DNA of 64,000 nucleotides from Echria macrotheca. Lineage: Eukaryota > Ascomycota > Sordariomycetes > Sordariales > Schizotheciaceae. The stretch is taken from the NCBI GenBank assembly GCA_030411725.1, contig MU839827.1, positions 3,479,027 through 3,543,026 of the forward strand, written 5' to 3'. The number at the start of each line of letters is the position of its first letter. The first letter of the stretch is position 1. Shown here piece after piece: positions 32,460 through 43,109 of this stretch. Under the pieces are notes generated by a model that was not told where the DNA came from, did no database searches, and saw nothing but the letters and a program-made list of their open reading frames with translations. Position numbers and translations under genes: made by a program.

Positions 32460-32611
32460 TGGGCAGCAGAGAGGCTATAGTCGTAGCCACGCTCATTCAG
32501 GTAGTCCTGAACCGCCGGCCACTCAGCCGCCGTGGGAGCAGCCTTTGCGAAGATGGCCTGGAGCAGAGCCACATGGGCATCGTGATTCCAGATGGTGACA
32601 TTGGCAGGCAT
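32460..32611 (-). CDS. Orphan first-exon module d (SANT/Myb-like)
   Basis: This encodes 50 codons plus two bases: MPANVTIWNHDAHVALLQAI, then a W-containing helix and NERGYDYSLSAA. It ends at a phase-2 GTAATA donor exactly where module e ends. If not spliced it stops one codon later (TAA at 32456-32458), giving a 51-aa peptide. The ATG has an A at -3 (AAGATG). No own downstream exon is visible: the 190 nt after the donor contain no AG on the coding strand. It could be an alternative first exon of 31401-32181, a micro-gene, or a decayed duplicate. Confidence 0.5.
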
Positions 32612-32971
32612 CTTGATTTTGATTTTGGGGTTTGATTTCTTGAGTGGTGAAAAGAAGGGACGTAGGTGGATGAAAGGAAACGACGTTGGTCGATCAGGGG
32701 AAACGACGTTGATGGTAGAAAGGAAGAGAGTTTGGTGGATGAAAGAGCGATCAACAGGATGTGTCGAAGAAGAGATATGGAGAGCGAAGAGCGAGGGAGA
32801 GAAGAGCGAGGAAGTGAAGAGCGAGGGAGCGAGGGGGAGAAGACAGGACGGCGGGTTAAGGCGAGGAAGGAACACGCGCCATATCAGGCGGGTGCATGAG
32901 GTAAGGCAACCGCCCAAAAAGGCGGGAACAACAAACAAGTCCATGAAACCATGTGTGATCGGATGACATAC

Positions 32972-33135
32972 TGGAAAGCATTGGACGTGAAGTGGTAGCC
33001 ATGTTGATCACAGAGCATCTTGGTCATGGCGTCATAGTCTGCCCCCATGGGCCTGAAATGGGTTGCGAAGGCCACAATGATATTCTTGTGAGCCTCCCAG
33101 TCCCAAGTCATGACAGTGTCGCCTCTTCTGACCAT
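32972..33135 (-). CDS. Orphan first-exon module c (SANT/Myb-like)
   Basis: This has 54 codons plus two bases: a short leader, then MTWDWEAHKNIIVAF, and CDQHGYHFTSNAF before a phase-2 GTATGT donor. The ATG sits in CACCATGG, an ideal start context. The ~330 nt following the donor contain no AG on the coding strand, so no nearby acceptor exists. The split codon CA joined to the constant acceptor at 31916 would give SNAFQ-QHLQKLRR, matching the other members. Confidence 0.5.
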
Positions 33136-33243
33136 GGTGACTCCGTGTGTGTAGGTGGGCGGGTTGACGGAATATTAAGCGGGTTGGTAGTGAAGAAAGT
33201 TGGGGGACAGAAAGAAGGAGATGTAGGAGAGAGGTATGCGTAC

Positions 33244-33398
33244 AGAAGAGCGTTATCGCTGAAGGTGTGACCCTTGGCTCTCAGGTACCCAATCATCTGA
33301 CGGCAACTTTCCGCATTGGGCTTGAAGTGAAGATTCATGGCCTGGAGAACGTCCATGTGTGCGTCGAGGTCCCACGTCACGGGAAGTGAGGGAGGCAT
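33244..33398 (-). CDS. Orphan first-exon module b (SANT/Myb-like)
   Basis: This has 51 codons plus two bases: MPPSLPVTWDLDAHMDVLQA, then RAKGHTFSDNAL and a phase-2 GTACGC donor. The start context is CACAATG. An in-frame phase-2 AG just inside module c (acceptor at 33128-33130) would also allow a b-to-c exon chain. It is therefore unclear whether this is a separate first exon or part of a multi-module protein. Confidence 0.5.
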
Positions 33399-33656
33399 TG
33401 TGACTTGAGTGTCGCTGGGTTTTGTGACAGGGAATTTTGGACAATGAGATGCCAACTGTAGGCAAGAAGCGGATGTGAAGTGTGAAGGCAAAGTGAAGAA
33501 CCAGGCGGTGGAAAGCGAGAAACCAGGCGGCCAGGTCGCAATATCGGAGGGAAGTTGTGGCAAGATAAGGTAGCAAACAATGCGGAGAAAGAGAAGAGCA
33601 GAACCACACAAGGTAGAATCTAAAAAAAAACCGGCCGAGACCTTCAGCCGACGTAC

Positions 33657-33796
33657 CTGATGCTGTTCCAGCTAACATCGTGTCCCTTCTGCCGAAGGTA
33701 GGTCACGATACCAGCCTGCTGCTCTGGGGTCCAAACGTCCTGCGTCACCACGATGGCGGCGAAGAGGTCCTCCATCATATCGCCAAGGCGAACCAT
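33657..33796 (-). CDS. Orphan first-exon module a (SANT/Myb-like, divergent)
   Basis: This has 46 codons plus two bases: MVRLGDMMEDLFAAIVVTQD, then RQKGHDVSWNSI and a phase-2 GTACGT donor. The conserved first Trp of the family is missing, so this copy is the most diverged. The start context is CAAAATG. The codon AG joined to the constant acceptor gives SIR-QHLQKLRR. An in-frame phase-2 acceptor is also present before module b (CAG ending at 33415). Confidence 0.45.
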
Positions 33797-35310
33797 TTTG
33801 ATCGTGATAGAGTTGGTTGTATGTGATGGCGGTTTTGGTTTTCTGGGTGCAACAAAGGTAGAATATGTGAGGAAGTGGTGGTGAAGTTGCGAGGAAGAAG
33901 TGGTCTTGTCCAGACGAGAGCTGGATAAATAATCTCATCCGCCGAGCACTGGCTGTGCTCGTCTCACATGACACCAAGCTACTTCACAATATCGGCTTGA
34001 GCAGTGACATGGTCAACTCCATACCAATATCTGGCGTCTTTGTCCAAAGTGGGATCCGGGTATGGAGAACCATATAGATCTGAACCAATAGACATTACGG
34101 CGAACATCGGCTACCCATCCCGAGTCAGACTTGCCAGAAGACAGTTCATGGTATCTTTAACGGCATCACAGCTTTCTAGATCCCCCTTCCAGACTGTATA
34201 GTTGTGGTATCATCCGTCACGTGGTTTGTGGTTACCCATTTAGCGCCGGAGGTAGGGCCCCTCAAGGGCCCTCCGCAGAAACGCCTAAGGCATGCTTCGG
34301 GCTGCTGATACATGCTGGTGCAGCGTAAGGAATATAAACTCTACACTATCTTGTGCCGTTGGGACTGATGGATACATGTACATGTATCCGGAGGGCATCA
34401 AATTATTATGTGTCTTAAGCCGTAAGAAGCCAAAGGCTTCCACCCCCTAAGGGGGTGAGTGGCCCCTCTACTAGGTGGTAATAGCACACAGGTGCCTATG
34501 AGGACATGAAATTGATATCCTTATAGTCTAAGGAATGCTTCATAGGCGCCGCATCGGGCGGGCGGCAGTACAGGATGTAACAGGCATCAAGGTCGAACTT
34601 GGCATATCTAATCCATGGTCTTGTCAGGCATATATAGGTCGATGGTGGGGTTCTCAGTTCGGATGACTGGAAAAATCTCGAAGAAACAACAGAATATTAT
34701 AGTTTAACTGAGTCTGGCTTATGTGACGACGCTGAGCTGCGATGCGGATACACCGCAGGCGACAACGAACTGATCCGACGTCTTACTAACTGATCTTCCC
34801 TTGAATCCGCCCATGTTCGACGCAACCTCTGTTCCGTAAAGCTACTCCTGGTAGCAGTACGCCGTCCACTCTCTATACCCGGAACGACGAGCATTATTCC
34901 GAAACGCACCCGTCGATCCTCCCACCAGCCTGTGTGTCCCAATCGGCATCCTTCCCGAGTATCTGCTCGCCGACATGAGCAAGCACTATCCTCTTGACAG
35001 CTGGAGGATATGACGCGCCCCTATCCTCAAAATTGGCCGGCACAGCGTAGCCCTTGTCTATCCCCACGATCATCAGACAGAACGCTTTCCGTACTATCCG
35101 AACGAGGACACCCTTAAGCCGGGGAATCCCGACCACCGAGAAATCCGTCGGGCGGGTAGTCAGTTAGGCCTTCGAATCCTATTAGACCATCGAAACCCTT
35201 TATGCCTGATGTAAAACATCCGTCGGGGGCCTATCCACCCTGAACACTCCCCTTCTCCCCAAGGCCGTTTGAGTCGGCCCGGAGATTTAGGAGGCGCTAT
35301 GGTCGAACTC
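33797..35310. other. Intergenic region with short palindromes and degenerate sequence
   Basis: No gene is supported. Small palindromes occur at about 34253-34273 (GGGCCCCTCAAGGGCCC) and 34434-34460 (CACCCCCTAAGGGGGTG). The minus strand between 34894 and 35136 has an 80-codon frame of protein-like composition that matches nothing I recognise. It may be a gene relic. Confidence 0.4.
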
Positions 35311-36322
35311 CTATGCCTCGCCATAGCTGAAGCTGCACAAGGGGTTAGCATCAGTGCTGACAGCCATCGTGATGGCAAGGAAGGACACTGACTCTTGATC
35401 GTAAGGGTCACCTGACTCGGGGTTGTTGTGAGCGGCGAGGGCGCTCATGACGGCCTCGTCCTCGAGCGATGCATCCTGCGTGTTATCCAGACGGGGGCGC
35501 TTGGCAACATGTTCATCCACGTCCTCGAGGCTAGGGTCGACAGCGAGCTCCTCATCACCAGGCGTCTCGCCCTCGGCAGACATGGACCCTTCGGCGACGG
35601 CTGACTGCTGGCGCTCATCCTGACTGCCCTGAGCAACGGGCAGTCCAGACACATCGCCGACACCGCCGGGCATCCCTGACACATTGCCGACACCGGGAAC
35701 GCCAGGCACACCAGGGACACCGGGGACACCAACACCAGGAACGGGAACACCTGGCATGCCCGGAGTGGGAGACATCATGGCGGCGGCGGGCATTGCCGGA
35801 TGGACAACAGGGACCTGTCCCGGAGGGGGCGCGGGAGTTCCTCCGGGGTTCGGCTGCTTTCTCGGTCGGCCACGTCCCGGACCGGGCCGACGGGTGATGG
35901 GGTTGAGGGTTGGGTCAACCTTGCGAGAGCTGTTGTCGGGCGTCACTCCGTTAGATTCGGCCTTATTTTGGGCCCGGCGAAGGCCTTGGAAATGCTGGCT
36001 ACAGTGCGGACCAAGTCAGCGAGCCGTCCCCGACGGACACAGACGTCATGTTTTTCGCTGGGTGGAACGGGTTTTCCTCCGCCGGTTTGTGAAATACGTG
36101 ATTAAATCCAGGCCCGCGCATCCAATCCACGCATCCACCGGGAGAGTGTCTTCAATCATGAGAAACCTACCGACATCCCTCGTTGGTAAAGCCATAGCCC
36201 AGCAAGCGCATGTGGTTTCCAATCGTCGTCCACTCGGCACCGCTGATGACGCCGATGTTCTTCACGCTCAGGATGGTGAAGAACAGGTCCTTATCGGCCC
36301 GGTCATTCCAGTTCTTGTTCAT
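35311..36322 (-). CDS. SANT/Myb-like protein with AT-hook and PGVPGV repeat
   Basis: The CDS is complement(join(35311..35332, 35393..35998, 36171..36322)), 259 aa. Exon 1 encodes the same module as 31401-32181 (MNKNWNDRADKDLFFTIL, then LGYGFTNEGC). A phase-2 donor joins it to RQHFQGLRRAQNK. Next comes an AT-hook core, PGRGRPRKQP, then a Pro/Gly run of PGVPGVPGVPGVG-type triplets, and an acidic C-terminal part with PYDQDFSYGEA at the end. The last intron (60 nt; GTCAGT, GCTAAC, CAG) is a multiple of three and stop-free, so retention adds 20 residues without shifting the frame. AT-hooks bind the minor groove of AT-rich DNA; a nuclear role is inferred. Confidence 0.8.
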
Positions 36323-38283
36323 GATGAAAGCGCCGGCGGCCGGTGAGCCTGAAGCTCGCCTAATGGGTGGTCGATTGCTGGCGAGTGGGTAAGATGTAAA
36401 ATTGCTAAGGACTGCTAAGCAGAGATGCTTTCGCCCTGCGGAGAGTTGAGCGGCTCAAACAGAATGGAGGAAGGTGGAACATTATTAACCGGCCAAGCCG
36501 GCCACGCCAATCTGTGTGGCCCGTGACCTGGCCCGTGCGGTGCACCTTGGAACTTTCAGCCAACCAGCATCGCCATGGCATCCAGCTGGTTGTGGCTCGT
36601 GCGTCTGCCATTTCCCCTAGCGTTGCTGCCTGAGGTGTCTATCTTGTTCTGCCTGGAGGTGCTGGGTCGGATCAGGATTCCGTTTTTAATTACACGCCCT
36701 ATGGGTCCAAGCCCCGGCACACCGCCAAGTCAAGTGATTTGGCGCCATGGACGCGATAGCAATCACACAGTGTCGATTACGACGCGTTGTTAGCCTGAGC
36801 TGGAGCACCCACCCGACATTCCTTTTTTTGCTGTCCCCTCCAACCTCCTGAATTTTGCACCGCTGCCCAAGGCAGCCGGCCCAATGCCACATCCCGCACC
36901 ACCGTCTCTCCCGCAATTGAAAACTTGTAAAAATTGTCGTCCTGCGCGTCCCATTCCATCGCTCAATTCCAGATGCAAATTTTCCCCATTGTCAACGGCC
37001 TCGCCAGCCTTGCATCACGGCCGTTGTCTACCGGGCCGGCAGGCTGGCCAAGCCGGGGTCCGGGCAGATGGCGGGGTTCTTGGCATGGCCTGGAGTAAAA
37101 ATGGAGGGGTACTTGACCGCTACATGATAAGAATCGGACTCGACTGCATCGGAAGTCGAGGAGCGGCATCCCGCGTCCTCTTTCGTTGGGCCACGTACTC
37201 GGAGGTATCGTCCTCCCTCAGTCCAGCAGACTCCGGCTGCGTCGTACCCGGCGAGCCGATGGCTCAAACCGCGGAAGCGTGTCGCAAGCCCGTCGTCACC
37301 AATGGGATCCTCTTGCCCCCCTCCCCAACCTCCTCAATAATCTTCCCGTCCGCCAGTGACTCGAATGACTCACCACAGGCGGTTCGACCACAGGTTCCTG
37401 GATGGTGTGATTGATCTTGCATTGGCTGCTCGACGATCCCAGTGTGGCCGATGGTTATTGAGCTGCGCACCCTCTGTCCAGCTTCACGTTTGGGGTGGTG
37501 GCAGAGTCAATTAGGGGAAGATGGCCAGCTGCAAGATGGCCAGACTGGAGTAGACAGCAAACAGCAAACAGACAGACCACACATGCGTCGGGCAGCCACA
37601 AAGGCAGAGAAGCCGGCGATTGTCGAGTTTTTGGCAGACGGGCTTTGACACGGACAAGGACAGGGGCAGGGACAGGGAGGCGATGCATGTCTTGGAAACC
37701 ACTTTACGCGGTCCTAGCCCCGCGACGCGCTGTCCGACACCCACATCACGACTCCTCCCGCTGACAGGCCCATGATTTTGTTGAGTTCCCCTTTTGGCCT
37801 CGCACCGACAGCGGGCACCCGGGCAACCATTAGGAGACGGCCGCTTTTGTACTCCCCCGATGGTGCCTTGGATTGGGTCTATGCCGCTTTTACAAGGCAA
37901 ACAGGCCTTTTTTTACTCCCTTTTCGGTCAAGGGGATGGCGGGCCTTTATGCTGCCTTCTCTCGTTGCCTTCCAAAGGAGGGCCATGTGCTTTTTATGGT
38001 GAAACGGCCATATAATCGCTGGCAGCCTCACTTCTCTCGGTTCACACCCGGCCTCAGTGACTCACTCCCCCACGCTCGAGAAGCAAGATTCGGTCGATGT
38101 GATCCTTGCCACCGCCTCGGATAGTCCACTCACCTCAGCTGTTCATCAGGTTCATATTGACCTGTCTCCCCGTCTCCCCCCAGGAGAACTGTTCCCGCTG
38201 TGGTCGGCTGGTTCTCGACCTGGCCGTCCCCTCCCTCGAAGAGACCTCCCCAGAGCGAGACCATCGACACCAACCCGCCCATC
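36323..38283. other. Divergent promoter region between two Myb-like genes
   Basis: About 2 kb. Open frames here are short and lack domain character, except that the frame of the next gene runs upstream to about 38200 with no clear start. The stretch probably contains long 5' leaders for both genes. Confidence 0.45.
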
Positions 38284-39399
38284 ATGTCGGCCAACGACAA
38301 CGCCATGACGAGGTTCCTATTTGCCATTCTCCAGCAGAAATGTCTAAAGGATGTAAGTGTGTCGTCATCCGGCTGGATCGGAGCCGAACTGACTGACGCT
38401 GGGGGCCAGATCGACTGGAACAAGGTCGCCCACGACCCTATTCTGGCGCAGGAGATCACCAACGGTCATGCCGCCCGGATGCGGTACTCGCGGTTCCGCG
38501 CCGCCATGCTGGGCATCGAGCCGCAGCGTCGGAACCGGACCAACCCGAACCGGACCCGCGTGTCTAAGAAGAAGAAAGACGACGCCGGCAAAGCCAAGAA
38601 GGACGACCAGCCGCCAGGGCCTACCAGCGGAAGCGGTATCAAATCCGAGACGACCGGTCCCGTAAAGCACGAGCGAGATAATGGCAACATCGGAAACGGC
38701 AACGGCTACCTCGACCGAGCCGAGACCCCGACCGCCGGTTCTCTCCTATCGCCCAAGATCAAAAAGGAGCGAATGTTCGCCCCGACGACGGCCGGAAGCC
38801 CAGCCGCTCAGCAGCACCACCACCACCACAGCACGACACTCGCCAGCCTCGCCGGTCCGTCTGCCATGTCGGACCTGCAGTTCCGCCAAACGATGCGTCT
38901 CCTCACGCCGTGCTCCGACTCGGACATGCTGGCCGCCGCCGCCAGCTCGCAGGGTTTTGGGGGCCATCCGTCCCAGCATAGCCCTTCGGCCAGCGACATG
39001 CTGCATTCTTCCGACGCAGCCGTCTCGTTTGATTTCTGTCGGGACCCGACGCATGGTGGTCAGACCGATGCTGCTTCGGCCTGGGTCATGTCTCATCACC
39101 ATCATCAACCCGCCGCCACGAGTGGGTCGAATGGGTATACTGCTGCTGCCAATAATGGATTCGGCGGCGGGTTGGGGATTAGCTACGGCGGTCCTCCCGG
39201 TGGGAATGGTGGTGCCGGTGCCGGCGGCGAGGATTGTTATTCTCCTTTCTGGAAGCATGAGGAGCATCAGCATCAGCCGGGGCTGGTGTCGCATCATCAT
39301 GGGATCGTCCCCGATGAGCTGGGTGTGCATGCCATCCTGGAAGAGGGCGGGCAGGCGATGGTGAAGCATGAGGATTGGGATGCCCTCGGGTATCATTGA
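38284..39399 (+). CDS. Myb_DNA-bind_8 type putative transcription regulator
   Basis: The CDS is join(38284..38352, 38410..39399), 352 aa. The N-terminal ~55 residues fit the fungal Myb_DNA-bind_8 module very well: TRFLFAILQQKCLKD, then IDWNKVAHDP, then ITNGHAARMRYSRFRAAMLG. A basic patch follows (RVSKKKKDDAGKAKKDD). The remainder is low complexity: VKHERDN and KIKKERM SUMO-like sites, His runs (QQHHHHHS, SHHHHQ), Gly/Asn-rich and Ser-rich stretches, and a final VKHEDWDAL. The 57-nt intron (GTAAGT to CAG) is in frame and stop-free, so retention would insert 19 residues in the middle of the Myb module and probably break it. An upstream in-frame ATG at 38200 exists, but the start used here gives the usual MSxxD..TRFLF beginning. 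Confidence 0.85.
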   Translation: MSANDNAMTRFLFAILQQKCLKDVSVSSSGWIGAELTDAGGQIDWNKVAHDPILAQEITNGHAARMRYSRFRAAMLGIEPQRRNRTNPNRTRVSKKKKDDAGKAKKDDQPPGPTSGSGIKSETTGPVKHERDNGNIGNGNGYLDRAETPTAGSLLSPKIKKERMFAPTTAGSPAAQQHHHHHSTTLASLAGPSAMSDLQFRQTMRLLTPCSDSDMLAAAASSQGFGGHPSQHSPSASDMLHSSDAAVSFDFCRDPTHGGQTDAASAWVMSHHHHQPAATSGSNGYTAAANNGFGGGLGISYGGPPGGNGGAGAGGEDCYSPFWKHEEHQHQPGLVSHHHGIVPDELGVHAILEEGGQAMVKHEDWDALGYH

Positions 39400-40108
39400 T
39401 CATTTTCCCTTGTCTCTCACCTTCTCTCTTATGGCCGCCGCGTCGTGCTTCTTTGCCCCGTCATTTTCTCTGTCGGGACGGTGATGGTCAGTTTGGTGCT
39501 GGAGTCTGAAAGACTAGTAAGGATGCTTGGTTTTGTGGAAGAGAGGATGGGCCCTGTGGGCTGGCTAAATACAGTGCCTGTGGTCCTTGCGCGCCTTCCA
39601 TCTTGACTGGGTGCTCCTGCCTGGCCTAACAAGTCTTATGTCAGTTATGAACAAAACAAAATCATGGTACTGGGCACTGGGGGTCTGGTGTTGCTAGTTA
39701 ATGATTACTGATTCTCACACTCTGTACAGGTTATTCCCCCTTCTTCTTCTCTCCCCTCTCTTTGCTATGTCTTGCTCTCTCGCTCTCTCTCTTTGCATGG
39801 AGTTTGATGGGACTGCTTGGCCTCATGTCAGATACCTTTTTCTATCTAGAGAGAGAAACAATACACAGTTTGGAGAATGCAGTAGGTACCAGGTAGCAAG
39901 GTGGGTGGGTAGGTAGATATGTAGGACAAATATGCCTACCTAGGTAATGATGAAGAGGGGTCTGCGCACCCGATCGTAACCTTACGTGATGGGTAACCTC
40001 GCTGTGTTCTCTCTAGTGTAACACTTCCAACACTACTATTCCCTCGGTTGATAAAGAGCCTTCCATCACCCGTGCAGTAACAGATACGAGCAAAGCCTCG
40101 TTTCCTCC

Positions 40109-40182
40109 GGTCGAATGGTGTAGTTGGTTATCACGTCAGTCTCACACACTGAAGGTCCCCAGATCGAGCCTGGGTTCGATCA
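40109..40182 (+). tRNA. tRNA-Val (CAC)
   Basis: This 74-nt cloverleaf has no intron. The acceptor stem GGTCGAA pairs with TTCGATC (one G-T pair). The D arm is TAGTTGGTTA-like. The anticodon stem TCAGT/ACTGA encloses the loop CTCACAC with anticodon CAC (valine). The T arm CCCAG/CTGGG encloses ATCGAGC. The discriminator base is A. It stands alone, in the same gene-poor stretch as the Myb-like genes. Confidence 0.92.
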
Positions 40183-40212
40183 AAGAAAGTCTAGCTTTGC
40201 TTTCCATCCGTG

Positions 40213-40221
40213 TTTTTTTTT
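40213..40221 (+). terminator. RNA polymerase III terminator (T run)
   Basis: Nine T residues start 31 nt after the tRNA-Val 3' end, as expected for Pol III termination. Confidence 0.6.
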
Positions 40222-41988
40222 CCTGTTGTTCTTGTTAATTGTTAATTCCCACTAAGCTTGGCCTCGCACAGGCTGGGCATTCTCTTCTCAAGCCGAGGAG
40301 ACAGCCCAGAGTCTGATGGCCTGATAAAATGCTCTTATTACTCCACAATTCTTCTTCGGTGTACATGTTGTAAACGAAGAGTGGCATGCCTTGGTCTCAA
40401 ATAATTTGCTGATTTGTTTCTGGCGATGGCGGAAACCGGGTGCGATTCTTGGCTCGCCTAGGTACCTACCGGGTAGTATTGACTTGGTGAGTCAACTTGG
40501 AAGTCTCGTCATATCGATACATCCCGACTTACTCCCTGCTCTTCTTGACGAGCCCGATGGGTTGGCGAGGATATTGCGCCATCTTGTGGTGTCCCGTTCC
40601 CTTTCCATTGTACCTGGTCATATACGGATTTTTTTTCCTTGTCTTTTACTCGGCTTCTCTTGGAAGTGTCTCTCTCGGTGTGTGCCATGGTCGTACCGCA
40701 ATCCATCTATCCATCTTCTGTAATATCTTTTGCTTGGACTCCCCGCATTTATTTCCCCATCAGCTACCCCAAGCGCCATCACATATTCATCTTTAGGCTC
40801 TTTCTCTTTGGTCATTACCTATCTGTCGTTGACTGACTTGCGTGTCCTCCCCGATGACGAACACTGCCCCCCCGGACAACCGGGGCCACGGAGTATAAAT
40901 GCTCTGGGAATTGGAAGTGTAGTCTTGGTGTGTGTTTCCAGGAAGTCGGGAGTCTCAATCAGCAAGACGAGTCATCACATGCTTGAATTAAATGCAAATT
41001 GAGGTAGCACAGATGACCTAGTTATCCGCGGCGATGAGGTCAGTATGATATAGAGACCATTAATTCATATTTCATCTCGGACATTGAAACGTGCATGTAT
41101 CGAGCATTGCCAGCTTCCTAGTTTTTCGCCATTGTCGCTGAACTTTTACAACAGGAAATGGTTTTACCCCGACCCGCTATTGCTTGTAAAGCGTGACCCT
41201 TAGTATTTACCGGCACTTAGGGTAATCTAGCTACTTCTCGTGTCCCACTGGTAGTCCTTCTGTCATTATGTACTGCGTGAAGCCATTGCGGTACCGTAAC
41301 CTCGGGACCCGGCCATTTTCAAACGGTCCGGGTTAAGATGTTTATAATTCAAAGTACAGTCCTTTCATTCTTCCCACAGTACCATTCCTTCAAGTCTTTG
41401 AAACTAAAGGCTTTTGGGCCACTTCTAGGTACGCTTCGCACATTTTATCTATCCGTTGTTCCAGTCCCAAAGTGTACCGTGATCTCACGTGGCCTAGGTC
41501 GTAACGCATCTTAAAGTGGGCATCAAGTCAGTTCACCAGACTGCTCAGTTTACCACCATACTCCGGCAGGGTGGTGAAACCAGGGTTTTGTGAGACCACG
41601 ATTGCACCTGGCCACTAGTACAGGTACCTATTTTCAACAAGCTCCCAAGCTTGGGTCCTTCTGCTGAAAGCTCTGCCCCGACGTATTCTTCCTCTCTGAC
41701 AATAAAGAAAAGCTGCACTCTACCCGCTATTCCTTTCATTTTACAACCGATCGGCCAATACGCAAACGTGGTACGCATTAAATTATCTTAAAAAGCCCAC
41801 TCGAAGAACATCCACGGCCTGTCTCTTTTTGAGAGACCTTGGTACGAGTTATTCCTACAACCTTTTTAAGTGAGTTAACAGCTATCTGATTGCAATTTGT
41901 GTGTGGGAATGCACTATTCTGTCATCGGAAACCCAGAGAGCCCAAATCTGTTTAAATTCCAGCATGTTCTCTTTCATCAAATGCTCTC

Positions 41989-42036
41989 GTTTCGAAACCT
42001 CGCCATCCCAGTTTCCTGCCACAAGAGCTTCTCACC
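41989..42036 (+). repeat. Repeat family R2, copy 1 (degenerate)
   Basis: The stretch TTCGAAACCTCGCCATCCCA and the CCTGCCACAAGAGCTTCTC after it align with copies at 42418 and 42801. The differences are mostly G-to-A or C-to-T, as expected of old RIP or deamination. Confidence 0.5.
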
Positions 42037-42378
42037 GTCACCTGCCTGCCACATGGTTTTTCTAGCCACTCTGCTGGCACAAGGACAATGTCATCACAAA
42101 GGTCGGTTGGGATATCAATCACCCAACAATGTCCCAAATATACAGAGGTATATGCATGGAGAACTTCCACGTACTACATGCTAGCAGACCGCCACAACCG
42201 AGTTCCCTTCCGGATTTTGCTCAACGGAGTCTCAAGGCAGCAATTATTAATTAATGGGCTGCTTTGGCAAACTGCCCTCTCTATCAAGCCCAAAACTCGC
42301 CCGAAAAACTCTGTTTAAGTGACATTGGTGTGGCGTTCTTGTTACCGCGGCCAGTGAAGAGCCCCTCGTGAGTCAGCA

Positions 42379-42475
42379 GCGTTTGTTCCCGCCATCTCTT
42401 TCTTCGAATGGACCCCGGTTCAAAGTCTCGGCGTCCCGGTCCCTGCCACGAGGGGTTCTCGACACGGGAAGCTGC
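42379..42475 (+). repeat. Repeat family R2, copy 2
   Basis: This shares TTTGTTCC, GAATG(G)A.CCCCG and TCTCGGCGTCCCGGT...CGAGGGGTT with copy 3 at 42749-42865. Confidence 0.65.
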
Positions 42476-42748
42476 CGCGGAGAAGCCCTCGCAATGAAAA
42501 GCCTGGGGGATTATCCTGGGAAGAGGGGTCAACAGCTCTACGGCGGGCTATGGAGGTGATGGCGTTGACTGGGGACCAGACCTGCCAGAGTCCCTAATGG
42601 TCTTCTCTCTCCAGTCTATACCTGTTAATATGAAATATTGAACCCATATCTGGCCACCTTTGTATAGACTTGAATGACTTGAACATGAGCGATCCAAATG
42701 ATCAAGACAAGCCTCATATTCCGATGGGACCCCGTCGACGGCCACCGT

Positions 42749-42865
42749 CATTTGTTCCAAGTCTCCCGCCCCAATGCCACCCTTTTTCTCTGAATGAGCC
42801 CCGTTTGAATATCTCGGCGTCCCGGTATCACCACCGCGAGGGGTTTCCACGTCCGGAAGGATCCG
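42749..42865 (+). repeat. Repeat family R2, copy 3
   Basis: This contains TCATTTGTTCC, TGAATGAGCCCCG and ATCTCGGCGTCCCGGTATCA, then CGCGAGGGGTT in the same order as copy 2. It lies just upstream of the triplicated leader units. Confidence 0.65.
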
Positions 42866-43109
42866 CCCACATTCACTCTCCAAATTCCTTGACCCCTCGC
42901 CTTTCTCTTCCCGCAATTTTTTTCTTCCACAAAAAAACCCGCCAGCTTCGATTCCTTCTTCCCCCAGACAAAACCTTCTCTTCTTCTCCTCCTCCCGGAC
43001 AAGGTCTTCCGTTCTTCTCAGAAAACACCACAATAAATTCCCATTTTCTCTGTGCTCACGCAATTCTCCTGCTTGCCGCCCAGCTTTGAGTTCGTCACAC
43101 CACAAGCAA

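Noticed and set aside
32460..33135. Direct splicing of module c into module d as a continuous protein
   Set aside because: The module c donor is phase 2, but both available acceptors before module d are phase 0, so the module d frame would be lost.
34894..35136. 80-codon minus-strand frame of protein-like composition
   Set aside because: Too short, no family recognised and no adjoining exon. Noted only as a possible relic.
38200..38283. Upstream ATG at 38200 as the start of the Myb-like protein
   Set aside because: It would add 28 Pro/Ser/Trp residues not expected in this family. The ATG at 38284 gives the usual short lead into the Myb module.
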